Part shown: in pieces, positions 37,538 through 47,683 of the stretch
Numbering within the stretch: position 1 is the first letter of the stretch
Layout of the letters: each line of letters starts with the position of its first letter
DNA from: Aureibaculum sp. 2308TA14-22
GTDB taxonomy: Bacteria > Bacteroidota > Bacteroidia > Flavobacteriales > Flavobacteriaceae
Assembly (NCBI RefSeq): GCF_040538665.1
Contig: NZ_JBEWXT010000001.1
Coordinates: forward strand, 1,018,501 to 1,082,500
Reading direction: 5' to 3'
DNA length: 64,000 nucleotides
Made by a program: the position numbers and the translations under genes
Notes under the pieces: generated by a model
Database searches by the model: none
Told to the model about the DNA's origin: nothing
Seen by the model: only the letters and a program-made list of their open reading frames with translations

Positions 37538-40500
37538 ATGGCAAAACAAAAAGAAAAATACACTGTAAAAAAATTCAATAAAATTTCTATTGGTTTGGCT
37601 TCGCCAGAATCAATTCTAGAAAAATCTAGAGGAGAAGTTTTAAAACCCGAAACCATTAATTATCGTACACATAAGCCTGAAAGAGACGGTTTATTTTGTG
37701 AGCGTATTTTTGGCCCTATAAAAGATTATGAGTGTGCTTGTGGTAAGTACAAAAGAATTAGATATAAAGGAATTATTTGTGACCGTTGTGGCGTTGAAGT
37801 TACCGAAAAGAAAGTACGTAGAGATAGAGTAGGTCATATTAATTTAGTAGTGCCTATTGCACATATTTGGTATTTCAGATCATTACCAAATAAGATGGGT
37901 TATTTGTTAGGATTACCATCTAAGAAATTAGATATGATTATTTACTACGAGCGTTACGTAGTAATACAGCCAGGTAATGCTAAAAATGCCGAAGGTGAGT
38001 CTTTAGAAAAAATGGACTTCTTAACAGAAGAAGAATATTTAGATGTTTTAGAATCTTTACCTCAAGAAAATCAATATTTAGAAGATTCCGATCCAGAAAA
38101 GTTTATTGCTAAAATGGGTGCTGAATGTCTAATTGAGCTATTGGCAAGAATCGATTTGGATGCGTTGTCTTACGAATTAAGACACAAAGCAAATACTGAA
38201 ACTTCTAAGCAACGTAAAACAGAGGCTTTAAAAAGATTAAATGTTGTTGAAGCTTTTAGAGATGCTAATTTAAATAGAGAGAACAAACCAGAATGGATGA
38301 TTATGAAGGTGGTACCAGTTATTCCACCAGAATTACGTCCATTGGTGCCATTAGACGGTGGCCGTTTTGCCACTTCTGATTTGAACGATTTGTACCGTCG
38401 TGTAATCATCAGAAATAATCGTTTAAAAAGATTAATGGAGATTAAAGCTCCTGAAGTTATTTTACGTAATGAGAAACGTATGTTGCAAGAATCTGTAGAT
38501 TCATTGTTTGATAACACGCGTAAATCATCAGCGGTAAAAACAGAATCTAACAGACCATTAAAATCATTATCTGATTCGTTAAAAGGTAAACAAGGACGTT
38601 TCCGTCAAAACTTATTAGGTAAGCGTGTTGATTACTCTGCACGTTCGGTAATTGTTGTTGGACCTGAATTGAAATTATACGAATGCGGATTGCCTAAAGA
38701 TATGGCAGCTGAATTGTACAAGCCATTTGTAATCAGAAAATTGATTGAAAGAGGTATTGTAAAAACAGTAAAATCCGCTAAAAAAATTATAGATAAAAGA
38801 GAGCCAGTAGTTTGGGATATTTTAGAAAATGTATTGAAAGGACATCCAGTACTATTGAACCGTGCTCCTACGCTTCACCGTTTAGGGATACAAGCATTTC
38901 AACCTAAATTAATTGAGGGTAAAGCTATCCAATTGCATCCATTGGTATGTACTGCATTTAATGCGGATTTTGATGGTGACCAGATGGCGGTTCATTTACC
39001 GTTAGGACCTGAAGCTATTTTAGAGGCACAATTATTAATGTTAGCTTCTCATAGTATTTTAAATCCTGCAAATGGATCTCCTATTACTGTACCTTCTCAA
39101 GATATGGTTCTTGGATTGTATTATATGACCAAAGAACGTAAATCTGATAAGGATTATACAGTAAAAGGTGAAGGAAGTACTTTTTATTCTCCAGATGAAG
39201 TAAATATTGCTTTTAACGAGAACAAAGTTGATTTGAATGCAGGAATAAAAGTTAGAACTAAAGACTTTGATGAAAATGGCGAATTAACAACACAAATTGT
39301 TGAGACAACAGTAGGTAGAGTTTTATTCAACGAAGTTGTACCTGAAAAGGCGGGTTATGTTAATGAGGTATTGACTAAAAAATCGTTGCGAGATATTATC
39401 GGTCGTATTTTAAAAGTGACTGATGTACCAACTACCGGCGAGTTTTTAGATGCTATTAAAGGCATGGGGTATAAGTTTGCATTTAAAGGTGGATTATCGT
39501 TTAGTTTAGGAGATATTATTATCCCAAAAGAAAAAACTGGAATGATTGATTCTGCCAATGAGCAAGTTGATACCATTACGTCTAGTTATAATATGGGTAT
39601 GTTAACTAATAAAGAACGTTATAATCAAGTAATTGATATTTGGAGTTCTACAAACAATAAGCTAACAGAACTTTCAATGAAACGCTTAAGAGAAGACCAA
39701 CAAGGGTTTAATTCGGTATATATGATGCTAGATTCTGGTGCAAGGGGTTCTAAAGAGCAAATCCGTCAGTTAACAGGTATGCGTGGATTAATGGCGAAAC
39801 CTAAAAAATCTACCGCAGGAGGTGGAGAAATTATTGAAAACCCAATTCTTTCTAACTTTAAAGAAGGATTATCGATTTTAGAATACTTTATATCTACTCA
39901 CGGTGCTCGTAAAGGTCTTGCAGATACTGCTTTAAAAACAGCCGATGCAGGTTATTTAACACGTCGTTTGGTAGATGTATCTCAAGATGTAATTATTAAC
40001 GAACATGATTGTGGAACGTTAAGAGGTCTTGAAGTATTCCCATTAAAGAAAAATGAAGAAATTGTTGAATCTTTGGGTGAGCGTATTTTTGGTAGAACTT
40101 CTTTAAACAATGTAAGAAATCCATTAACAGATGAAATTATTGTTGGTGAAGGGGAACAAATTGATGAAGATGTTGTAGCTCTTATAGAATCTTTACCTAT
40201 TGAGAGTGTTGAAGTACGATCAGCATTAACTTGTGAATCTGCTAGAGGTATTTGTGCAAAATGTTACGGTAACAGTTTGTCAACCCGTAAAATGGTTCAA
40301 ATTGGTGAAGCTGTTGGTGTAATTGCTGCCCAATCAATTGGAGAACCTGGTACACAGTTAACCCTACGTACATTCCACGTTGGTGGTATTGCAGGTAACA
40401 TCTCTGAAGATAATAAGTTAACAGCTAAGTTTGACGGTAAGATTGAAATAGACGATTTACGTACTGTTGAGGGAGTAGATAGTGACGGTAATAAAGTTGA

Positions 40501-41809
40501 TATTGTAATTTCTAGAACTTCTGAAATTAAAATTATAGACAAGAAAACGGGCATCACTTTAAGTACAAATAACATTCCTTATGGTTCTTATTTGTCGGTC
40601 AAAGATGCTAAAACCATCAAAAAAGGCGATGTTATCTGTCAATGGGATCCTTATAATGGTGTAATTGTATCTGAATTTAAAGGTAAAATCGGATTTGAAA
40701 ATATAGATCAAGGGGTTACTTATCAAGTGGAAATTGATGAGCAAACTGGTTTCCAAGAAAAAGTAATTTCTGAATCTAAAAACAAAAAAGTAGTTCCTAC
40801 TTTATTAATATTAGATACTAAAGGTGAAGAAATTAGATCTTACAGTTTACCTGTTGGAGCTCACTTAATGGTTGAAGAGGGAGAAAAAATTGATGCAGGC
40901 AAGGTATTGGTTAAAATACCGAGAAAATCTGGTAAGGCTGGTGATATTACGGGTGGTTTACCGAGAGTAACGGAATTGTTTGAAGCTCGTAACCCATCTA
41001 ACCCATCAGTGGTTTCAGAAATTGATGGTGTGGTTTCCTTTGGAAAAATTAAGCGGGGTAACCGTGAAATTATTGTTGAGTCTAAATTAGGTGATATTAG
41101 AAAGTATTTAGTAAAACTTTCTAATCAAATCTTAGTTCAGGAAAATGACTTTATTAAAGCAGGTATGCCATTGTCTGATGGAGCTGTAACACCAACTGAT
41201 ATTTTAAATATTAAAGGCCCAGGTGCTGTTCAAGAATATTTGGTAAATGAAATTCAAGAAGTATATAGACTGCAAGGTGTGAAGATTAATGATAAACACT
41301 TTGAAGTTGTTGTACGTCAAATGATGCGTAAAGTTAGAATCATCGATTCAGGAGATACTATTTTCTTAGAAAATCAATTGATTCATAAAAATGACTTTAT
41401 CCATGAGAATGATGAAATTTACGGAATGAAAGTTGTTGAAGACGCTGGAGACTCTGAAAGCTTAAAACCAGGTATGATTGTTTCTGCACGTAAATTAAGA
41501 GACGAAAATTCAATTTTACGTAGAGCGGATAAGAACTTAGTAGTAGCTAGAGAAGCGGTTCCTGCAACAGCAGAACCTATTTTACAAGGTATTACAAGAG
41601 CGTCGTTACAGACCAAGTCATTTATTTCAGCTGCGTCTTTCCAAGAAACGACTAAAGTGTTAAATGAAGCTGCGGTAAGTGGTAAAGTTGATACGTTAGA
41701 AGGATTGAAAGAAAATGTAATTGTTGGTAAGAAAATACCAGCAGGTACAGGTATGCGTTTCTACGATAACATGATTGTAGGATCTAAAGCAGAAATGGAA
41801 GAAAGTTAA
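37538..41809 (+). CDS. rpoC: RNA polymerase beta-prime subunit
   Basis: 1423 residues. The zinc-ribbon cysteines [21 protein letters not shown], the [15 protein letters not shown] catalytic triad of aspartates, the second zinc site [13 protein letters not shown] and the [25 protein letters not shown] bridge/trigger region are all present. It assembles with RpoB. A DUF3467 gene begins 2 bases after its stop and is therefore cotranscribed. Confidence 0.99.
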   Translation: MAKQKEKYTVKKFNKISIGLASPESILEKSRGEVLKPETINYRTHKPERDGLFCERIFGPIKDYECACGKYKRIRYKGIICDRCGVEVTEKKVRRDRVGHINLVVPIAHIWYFRSLPNKMGYLLGLPSKKLDMIIYYERYVVIQPGNAKNAEGESLEKMDFLTEEEYLDVLESLPQENQYLEDSDPEKFIAKMGAECLIELLARIDLDALSYELRHKANTETSKQRKTEALKRLNVVEAFRDANLNRENKPEWMIMKVVPVIPPELRPLVPLDGGRFATSDLNDLYRRVIIRNNRLKRLMEIKAPEVILRNEKRMLQESVDSLFDNTRKSSAVKTESNRPLKSLSDSLKGKQGRFRQNLLGKRVDYSARSVIVVGPELKLYECGLPKDMAAELYKPFVIRKLIERGIVKTVKSAKKIIDKREPVVWDILENVLKGHPVLLNRAPTLHRLGIQAFQPKLIEGKAIQLHPLVCTAFNADFDGDQMAVHLPLGPEAILEAQLLMLASHSILNPANGSPITVPSQDMVLGLYYMTKERKSDKDYTVKGEGSTFYSPDEVNIAFNENKVDLNAGIKVRTKDFDENGELTTQIVETTVGRVLFNEVVPEKAGYVNEVLTKKSLRDIIGRILKVTDVPTTGEFLDAIKGMGYKFAFKGGLSFSLGDIIIPKEKTGMIDSANEQVDTITSSYNMGMLTNKERYNQVIDIWSSTNNKLTELSMKRLREDQQGFNSVYMMLDSGARGSKEQIRQLTGMRGLMAKPKKSTAGGGEIIENPILSNFKEGLSILEYFISTHGARKGLADTALKTADAGYLTRRLVDVSQDVIINEHDCGTLRGLEVFPLKKNEEIVESLGERIFGRTSLNNVRNPLTDEIIVGEGEQIDEDVVALIESLPIESVEVRSALTCESARGICAKCYGNSLSTRKMVQIGEAVGVIAAQSIGEPGTQLTLRTFHVGGIAGNISEDNKLTAKFDGKIEIDDLRTVEGVDSDGNKVDIVISRTSEIKIIDKKTGITLSTNNIPYGSYLSVKDAKTIKKGDVICQWDPYNGVIVSEFKGKIGFENIDQGVTYQVEIDEQTGFQEKVISESKNKKVVPTLLILDTKGEEIRSYSLPVGAHLMVEEGEKIDAGKVLVKIPRKSGKAGDITGGLPRVTELFEARNPSNPSVVSEIDGVVSFGKIKRGNREIIVESKLGDIRKYLVKLSNQILVQENDFIKAGMPLSDGAVTPTDILNIKGPGAVQEYLVNEIQEVYRLQGVKINDKHFEVVVRQMMRKVRIIDSGDTIFLENQLIHKNDFIHENDEIYGMKVVEDAGDSESLKPGMIVSARKLRDENSILRRADKNLVVAREAVPATAEPILQGITRASLQTKSFISAASFQETTKVLNEAAVSGKVDTLEGLKENVIVGKKIPAGTGMRFYDNMIVGSKAEMEES

Positions 41810-41811
41810 TT

Positions 41812-42123
41812 ATGGCAGAAGATAAAAATAAAGACAATCAATTAAATATTGAATTGGATGAGAGTATAGCAGACGGCACTTACGCCAATTTAGCAATTAT
41901 TAATCATTCTGTGTCTGAGTTTGTTGTTGACTTTGTTAACGTTATGCCTGGAACACCAAAAGCTAAAGTTAAATCTAGAATTATATTAACACCACAACAT
42001 GCTAAACGTTTAACTAAAGCATTGGCAGAGAATGTTAGTAGATTTGAAAAAGCTCATGGTGAAATTAAAGATTATGAACAACCTCCAATTCCAATGAATT
42101 TTGGACCGACAGGCCAAGCATAA
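41812..42123 (+). CDS. DUF3467 family protein
   Basis: 103 residues. LNIELDESIADGTYANLAIINHSVSEFVVDFVNVMPG and ILTPQHAKRLTKALAENVSRFE are the conserved parts of DUF3467, a family found directly after rpoC in Bacteroidota. It is small, acidic and cytoplasmic. Its function is unknown, but strict linkage to rpoC suggests a role with RNA polymerase or its expression. A strong terminator follows. Confidence 0.92.
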   Translation: MAEDKNKDNQLNIELDESIADGTYANLAIINHSVSEFVVDFVNVMPGTPKAKVKSRIILTPQHAKRLTKALAENVSRFEKAHGEIKDYEQPPIPMNFGPTGQA

Positions 42124-42127
42124 ATAA

Positions 42128-42167
42128 ACAAAATGCCTTCACTATTTAGTGGAGGCATTTTGTTTTA
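42128..42167 (+). terminator. Terminator of the rpoBC operon
   Basis: A 16-bp stem (42128-42143 with 42148-42163, one T-G pair) around loop ATTT. The core ACAAAATGCCT/AGGCATTTTGT is perfect. The TTTTGTTTT tail follows. The A-rich left flank lets it also work for the opposite strand. Confidence 0.9.
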
Positions 42168-42213
42168 CAATTATTCAATCCTTTAGTAATAAGCATACTG
42201 CTTCAATAACAAA

Positions 42214-42672
42214 TTAAAGTTCTAACACCATTTTAATATCACTTCTCTGATATGGACTATCCTTTTCTAGTTCAACTTCTTTAAACCCATATTTTCTGTA
42301 GATATAAATTGCATTTTCTAAAATAGTACTTGAATAGATAACTAGTTTATCCCAGCTCTTTTGTTTCGCAAAAGTGATGCAATGCTGTAAGAGTTGTTGC
42401 CCAATTTTTTGCCCTTGAAAGTTGGGATCAACGGCCATTTTGCTTAATTCAAAACCTTCTTTTTCATTTATTAATGCTACCGTACCTGCAACTTTATTAT
42501 TTACTAGAGCAAAGAAGATAAATCCACCATTACCAACAATATACTCTTTGGCATTCTCTAAAACTTCTTTATCATGGTCTTCAACATAAAAATATTTTTC
42601 AAGCCAAGCTAAATTCAAATCTCTAAAGATTGAGGCATATTTATCTGTATATGGAATAATTTTAACTTCCAT
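42214..42672 (-). CDS. GNAT-family N-acetyltransferase
   Basis: 152 residues. The EGFELSKMAVDPNFQGQKIGQQLLQHCITFAKQ stretch holds the acetyl-CoA pyrophosphate loop (Q/R-x-x-G-x-G/A), and YRKYGFKEVE is the usual C-terminal strand. The acceptor is unknown. Its start is one base after the ftcD stop, so it is translated from the same message. Confidence 0.88.
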   Translation of the reverse strand: MEVKIIPYTDKYASIFRDLNLAWLEKYFYVEDHDKEVLENAKEYIVGNGGFIFFALVNNKVAGTVALINEKEGFELSKMAVDPNFQGQKIGQQLLQHCITFAKQKSWDKLVIYSSTILENAIYIYRKYGFKEVELEKDSPYQRSDIKMVLEL

Positions 42673-42673
42673 T

Positions 42674-44368
42674 TTACATTTTACTATTCACAGATTCTAT
42701 CACTTCCTTTTCTGCTTTTAATGCTTTTTGATAAATATTTTCTGCTTTGGCAATAATATCTTCAGCAAATTTTCTATCCTTCAAATCTTTGGCATTTATC
42801 TTTACATTAAAATAGGCTCCAATTACTGCGGTTCTTGCACATAAAGCCCCAACTGCAGCATCAGATAGCGAACTTTGTAATCCTTCTTTTACCATTGCTT
42901 GCATTACTTTCATAGAATTATAAGCGGTTTCCATAACCTGAAGCGGAATTTCAGTTGCATATTTGGTAGCATCTTCAATAGCTTGTTTTCTTAATTCTTT
43001 TTCTTGGTTGGTTCCTTTGGGCATCCTAAAACCGTCAATGATTTTACCGAAAGCATTGGTATCTTCATCAACTAAAAAGAGTAATTTTTCTTTATAGTCT
43101 TGTCCTTTTTCTGCCCAATCGGAATAATAGTTCCATTTATCGTCCCAACCCGCTTTATGCGAAGACAAATTGGCCACCATAGTGCCCAGTGCGACACCCA
43201 AGGCACCAACGTAAGCGGCAATTGATCCTCCGCCCGGAGCAACGGATTCACTGGCCGTGATTTCAGAAAATTTGGTTAATGATAAGTCGATTAATTTTTT
43301 ATCTGCATCCTTATTCAGTACATATTCAATAATTTTTTCGTTAGGATTAAAAGGTTTTAAATCATCTAAACCCAAAGATTTTATGGCAATTTTAATTTTT
43401 TCGCTTTCGGCAATTCCCAATGAACGTTGTTGTTTTTCTAAAAAATAATCCGCTGCATCTAACATCGCTTTAAGCGGAATAAGCCCCACTAGTTCAGATC
43501 CCGTAACTCGTAACCCACGTTTTTCAGCAGCTTTAGCTGTTTCATCAAAAGCAATATGCATTGGTGTAATGGAAATGTTGGTCAAGTTATATGATATTTG
43601 TGCAATACCGTACTCCTCAATATACCATCCAATACCTTTTACTGCTTTTAGTTTGCCAGGAATTCGAACAGGTTCTCCATTGCTATCCAACACCTTTTTT
43701 CCGGTAATGGGATTGCCTTCTCTTTTAATTCTGCCAGCTTCACGCATGTCAAAAGCAATGGCATTGGCCCTTCGGGTTGAAGTGGTGTTTAAATTGACAT
43801 TGTATGCAATTAGAAAATCGCGTGCTGAAATGGCTATTGCCCCGGTTTTGGCAACATTATCATTAAATTCCGCTGGACCAAAATCAGGTTTCCATTCGGG
43901 ATCAATCAACTTTTTTGGTAAACCCTCATATTCTCCCGCTCGGCAATTTGCCAAATTTTTTCGTTTGGGTTCTTTGGCTGCTGTTTCATAAAAATACCCA
44001 GGAATTCCGAGTTCTTTTCCAACGCGTTCGCCTAATTTGTGGGAATATTTTGCAGTATCTTCCAATGTTATACCAGAGATTGGGACTAATGGACACACAT
44101 CTGTGGCACCAAAACGAGGATGCTCTCCTTTTTGATTACGCATATCAATGAGTTCTGCAGCTTTTTGTATCAATTTAAATGCAGCTTCTATAACAGGTTC
44201 TGGTTCGCCTACAAAAGTGATTACGGTACGGTTAGTTGCCTTACCAGGGTCAATGTCTAGTAACTTAACACCTTCAACTGTTTCAACAATATTAGCTATA
44301 ATTTGTATTTTTTCACTATTACGACCTTCACTAATATTAGGTACACATTCTATCAATTGTTTTTGCAT
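42674..44368 (-). CDS. ftcD: Bifunctional glutamate formimidoyltransferase/formimidotetrahydrofolate cyclodeaminase
   Basis: 564 residues. The N-terminal formiminotransferase domain opens IECVPNISEGRN and carries the active-site H83 in GEHPRFGATDVCPLVP. The cyclodeaminase domain starts at about 365 (FSEITASESVAPGGGSIAAYVGALGVALGTMVA). The two-domain fusion resembles the animal enzyme and is common in Bacteroidota. It handles formiminoglutamate from histidine breakdown in the cytoplasm; other hut genes are not in the window. Confidence 0.95.
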   Translation of the reverse strand: MQKQLIECVPNISEGRNSEKIQIIANIVETVEGVKLLDIDPGKATNRTVITFVGEPEPVIEAAFKLIQKAAELIDMRNQKGEHPRFGATDVCPLVPISGITLEDTAKYSHKLGERVGKELGIPGYFYETAAKEPKRKNLANCRAGEYEGLPKKLIDPEWKPDFGPAEFNDNVAKTGAIAISARDFLIAYNVNLNTTSTRRANAIAFDMREAGRIKREGNPITGKKVLDSNGEPVRIPGKLKAVKGIGWYIEEYGIAQISYNLTNISITPMHIAFDETAKAAEKRGLRVTGSELVGLIPLKAMLDAADYFLEKQQRSLGIAESEKIKIAIKSLGLDDLKPFNPNEKIIEYVLNKDADKKLIDLSLTKFSEITASESVAPGGGSIAAYVGALGVALGTMVANLSSHKAGWDDKWNYYSDWAEKGQDYKEKLLFLVDEDTNAFGKIIDGFRMPKGTNQEKELRKQAIEDATKYATEIPLQVMETAYNSMKVMQAMVKEGLQSSLSDAAVGALCARTAVIGAYFNVKINAKDLKDRKFAEDIIAKAENIYQKALKAEKEVIESVNSKM

Positions 44369-44469
44369 TTTGATACTCTTTTCAGGTTTAAAAAGTCAAA
44401 GTTAAATTTTGTTTTTTGGAATTAGATATTTTTTGTTAAAAAATTAAAACATAACTAATTAAAATTCCT

Positions 44470-44477
44470 TAGTTTTG
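44470..44477 (+). promoter_or_regulatory. -7 element TAGTTTTG upstream of the FKBP gene
   Basis: A perfect TAnnTTTG match 25 bases before the ATG at 44502. No TTG at ideal distance. Confidence 0.5.
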
Positions 44478-44501
44478 CCGCAAATTAAAAAAATAATAAA
44501 A

Positions 44502-45233
44502 ATGAAAACGGTTAAATTTTTTACAGTTATATTAATGTCGGCTGTACTTTTTTCTTGTAACAGTCAAGGAGTTACAAAAAAGTCATTAAATAATGAAATT
44601 GATTCTGTAAGCTATGCTATTGGTTTAAATATGGCTAATAATTTAAAAACGAATTTTGACGAAATAGAACAAGATTTGTTTGTGCAAGGTTTTAGAAACG
44701 GAATGGATTCTATAAATATGTTAATGCCAGTTAGTAAAACGGATAGTATTTTAAGAGTATTTTTTCAGAAAAAGCAAATAGCAGACAGAGAGAAGCAACA
44801 AGCAGAGGCAGAAGCTAAAGCTGAAAAAGAGTTTGCTGAAAATAAAGCTGCTGGAGAGAAATTTTTGGAAGAAAATAAATCTAAAGAAGGAGTGGTAACT
44901 ACAGACAGTGGGTTGCAATATATTGTTTTAAAAGAAGGTAGCGGAGAAAAGCCTTTAGCGACTTCTAGAGTTAAAGTACATTATCATGGTACACTTTTAG
45001 ACGGTACTGTTTTTGATAGCTCTGTTGACAAAGGGCAACCATATTCTCCTGTAATTAATCAAATGATTAAAGGGTGGATAGAAGGTATTCCATTGATGAG
45101 TGTAGGCTCTAAGTATAAATTCTTTGTACCTCAAGATTTAGCGTATGGTGCTTTTCCAAGACCAAATGGTCCAATAAAACCATTTTCAGCTTTAATTTTT
45201 GAAGTTGAATTGTTAGAAATAATTCAGAAGTAG
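44502..45233 (+). CDS. FKBP-type peptidyl-prolyl isomerase lipoprotein
   Basis: 243 residues from the ATG at 44502; the upstream in-frame ATG at 44475 lies next to the -7 box, before the expected transcription start. Signal peptide with lipobox LFSC. The N-terminal helical dimerisation domain (NNEIDSVSYAIGLNMANNLK) is of the FkpA/Mip type. An E/K/A-rich helix links it to the C-terminal FKBP domain (VKVHYHGTLLDGTVFDSSVDKGQP, MIKGWIEGIPLMSVGSKYKFFVP, IFEVELLEI). It assists folding of exported proteins in the periplasm. An intrinsic terminator follows. Confidence 0.94.
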   Translation: MKTVKFFTVILMSAVLFSCNSQGVTKKSLNNEIDSVSYAIGLNMANNLKTNFDEIEQDLFVQGFRNGMDSINMLMPVSKTDSILRVFFQKKQIADREKQQAEAEAKAEKEFAENKAAGEKFLEENKSKEGVVTTDSGLQYIVLKEGSGEKPLATSRVKVHYHGTLLDGTVFDSSVDKGQPYSPVINQMIKGWIEGIPLMSVGSKYKFFVPQDLAYGAFPRPNGPIKPFSALIFEVELLEIIQK

Positions 45234-45279
45234 GCTACTATTTTTCACTTTCAAGTCCTGAATAACCGATATAAATTAT

Positions 45280-45312
45280 AAAAGGAGCGATATAATATCG
45301 TTCCTTTTTTTA
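45280..45312 (+). terminator. Terminator after the FKBP gene
   Basis: AAAAGGAGCGATA pairs with TATCGTTCCTTTT (one G-T pair) around a 3-base loop, and the T tract continues to 45311. Confidence 0.88.
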
Positions 45313-45435
45313 TTTTGTGGTAATGTGGTCAAAAATAGTTGTTCTTGTTTAAATCCGAAAGATATTTATTTTTTACGCTCATCAAAATCAACCAATAGCC
45401 CATTATGAATCCATTCCGCTAGTGCCTCTCTATTT

Positions 45436-46491
45436 TTATATTTGTCTCAGCACCATTTTTGCAGCTTCAAATGGTGACAATTTTTTATTTTCAACTTTGT
45501 TAAGTACATTTTCAAGCAATTTTCTAATTTTAGGATTACTGTAAAATTGTTGTTTTAATTCCTCATTAATGGTTTCTAACACCCATTTTTTATTTTGTAA
45601 ACTACGTAATTGCTCAAAATGAGTATTTGACTTAGTGAGTTGAAGATAGTTGTTGATAATTTCCCAAATTTCTTTTATACCTTCATTTTCTAATGAACTG
45701 CATGTACTGACTTTAGGCTGCCAACCATTTTTTTTTGGCGGATACAAATGTAATGCTCTAGAAAATTCAGCTTTAGCCAGTTTAGCATGTTGCATGTTAT
45801 CACCATCTGCTTTATTAATGACAATGGCATCGGCCATTTCAATAATACCGCGTTTGACACCTTGTAGTTCATCACCAGCACCTGCTAATTTTAACAGTAG
45901 AAAGAAATCGACCATAGAATGCACTACGGTTTCCGATTGACCTACACCTACAGTTTCAACAATTATAGTATCAAAACCAGCTGCTTCGCACAATAGAATA
46001 GTTTCACGCGTTTTTCTGGCTACACCACCTAGGGATTCTCCAGCTGGTGAAGGACGAATAAAAACGCTAGGATTGTTTGCCAATTTTTCCATACGGGTTT
46101 TATCTCCTAAAATACTTCCTTTACTGATTGTACTACTAGGATCTATAGCCAAAATGGCAATTTTTTTTCCTTGCTTTACGGTATAAGATCCAAAAGATTC
46201 AATAAAAGTACTTTTGCCAACACCAGGTACACCTGTTATACCAATTCTAACAGAATTAGTTGCATAAGGAAGACAACCTTTTAAAATTTCAGTTGCTTTT
46301 TTTTGGTGTTCTTCTTTTGTACTTTCTACTAAAGTAATCGCTCGGCTCAAATAGCTAATATTTCCTTTTCTAATGCTATAAACAAAAACTTCAGTAGATG
46401 GTAATTTACTCCTAACTATTTTAATTTTTTTGACTGCAGCTTCATCTGTCAAGTTTGTATTTTTATTATTTTCTATTTTTTGTTTACTCAT
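45436..46491 (-). CDS. meaB: MeaB/ArgK-type GTPase, chaperone of methylmalonyl-CoA mutase
   Basis: 351 residues from the ATG at 46489-46491; the TTG at 46503 is a poorer start. GITGVPGVGKSTFIE is the P loop, and AILAIDPSSTISKGSILGDKTRM and the GVGQSE stretch complete the G3E-family GTPase. It loads and protects the adenosylcobalamin of methylmalonyl-CoA mutase. The mutase genes are elsewhere. The N-terminal 30 residues are charged and variable. It is divergent from the ECF sigma gene. Confidence 0.93.
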   Translation of the reverse strand: MSKQKIENNKNTNLTDEAAVKKIKIVRSKLPSTEVFVYSIRKGNISYLSRAITLVESTKEEHQKKATEILKGCLPYATNSVRIGITGVPGVGKSTFIESFGSYTVKQGKKIAILAIDPSSTISKGSILGDKTRMEKLANNPSVFIRPSPAGESLGGVARKTRETILLCEAAGFDTIIVETVGVGQSETVVHSMVDFFLLLKLAGAGDELQGVKRGIIEMADAIVINKADGDNMQHAKLAKAEFSRALHLYPPKKNGWQPKVSTCSSLENEGIKEIWEIINNYLQLTKSNTHFEQLRSLQNKKWVLETINEELKQQFYSNPKIRKLLENVLNKVENKKLSPFEAAKMVLRQI

Positions 46492-46596
46492 CTTTTGAAG
46501 CAATAAAAACTTATTGTCGTAAATTTAGAATAATATTTTTACAAAAGTGCAACACTACATTTTTTTAGTCGTATTTAATACAGAAGAATAGCTAGA

Positions 46597-47145
46597 ATGA
46601 ATCAAACCAAGTACTTGCATGCTGATTTAATCAAGAAATGCAAAAACAATAATTCAAAAGCTCAGATGCAAGTTTATGATTTGTATTGTGATGCAATGTT
46701 TAAAACGGCATTTAACTTTACAAAAGATAAAGCAGTGGCTGAAGATATGATGCAGGAGTCTTTTATCAAGGCATTTCAGAAGTTAAATCAATTTAATGAA
46801 AGTGTGTCGTTTGGAGCTTGGTTAAAAAAAATAGTGGTAAATCAATGTTTAGATTATTTAAAAAGGAGAAAACTAAAAATTGTAGAAATAAATGAAAATC
46901 ATTTACAATTAACGGATGAGGATAATTGGAAAGTACATCCTTCTATTTCAATAGATCAAATACTTTATGCCATTGAACAATTGGCAGAAAATTATAAAAT
47001 TACGTTGAAGTTATTTTTATTGGAAGGTTACGACCATCAAGAAATTGCCCAAATACTAAACATAAGCGAAGTAACTTCTAGATCACAATTATTTAGAGCA
47101 AAAAATAAATTGAAACAATTGCTAAAACAAAAAGATTATGCTTAA
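46597..47145 (+). CDS. ECF-type RNA polymerase sigma factor
   Basis: 182 residues. Region 2 (DLYCDAMFKTAFNFTKDKAVAEDMMQESFIKAFQKLNQF) and region 4 (LFLLEGYDHQEIAQILNISEVTSRSQLFRAKNKLKQLL) are both clear. There is no anti-sigma FecR gene; instead the next gene overlaps by 8 bases and encodes a single-span membrane protein. It probably reports on envelope state. The regulon cannot be read from this window. Confidence 0.93.
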   Translation: MNQTKYLHADLIKKCKNNNSKAQMQVYDLYCDAMFKTAFNFTKDKAVAEDMMQESFIKAFQKLNQFNESVSFGAWLKKIVVNQCLDYLKRRKLKIVEINENHLQLTDEDNWKVHPSISIDQILYAIEQLAENYKITLKLFLLEGYDHQEIAQILNISEVTSRSQLFRAKNKLKQLLKQKDYA

Positions 47146-47683
47146 AGATATAAAAGACATATTAAAAGAGAATTCAACTGAAAAGTTAGAATTACCATTA
47201 AACCATAGACAGCGATTTGAAAATAGATTGCAAAAGCTAGAGCCGAAAAAAAAGAAAAATTATGGGTTTTTAAAAATAGCAGCTTCTATTTTGGTTTTAA
47301 TAAGTGTTGGATATTTTTTAATACAAAATAATAAGATTCAACCAGATAGTATTAACGAAAGAATTGACTTAGCTGAAATTTCACCAGAATTAAAGCAAAT
47401 AGAGAATAGCTATGTTACAGCAATAAATTATGAACTCTTAGGTATTGAAGCAAATGAAGATAATAAAGAACTACTAGATGCCTATCTCGAAAAAGTAGCA
47501 CTATTAACAGAAGAGTATAAAGTGTTAAGTGAAAAATTAATTACTGATGACATTAACGAAAAAATAGTCAATGGCTTAATCAATAATTTGCAATTACGCT
47601 TACAGTTATTACTAGAATTAAAAGATAAACTTTCAGAAATTAAAACAAATAAAACATTACAAAATGAAACGAATACAATATAA
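47138..47683 (+). CDS. Single-span membrane protein, probable anti-sigma partner
   Basis: 181 residues. The first 45 residues are a charged cytoplasmic tail (ENSTEKLELPLNHRQRFENRLQKLEPKKKK), then one membrane span (FLKIAASILVLISVGYFLI), then a periplasmic helical domain rich in leucine and glutamate. I do not recognise a Pfam family. Its 8-base overlap with the ECF sigma gene and its topology fit an anti-sigma factor. It overlaps the next gene by 20 bases, so all three are one transcript. Confidence 0.7.
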   Translation: MLKDIKDILKENSTEKLELPLNHRQRFENRLQKLEPKKKKNYGFLKIAASILVLISVGYFLIQNNKIQPDSINERIDLAEISPELKQIENSYVTAINYELLGIEANEDNKELLDAYLEKVALLTEEYKVLSEKLITDDINEKIVNGLINNLQLRLQLLLELKDKLSEIKTNKTLQNETNTI

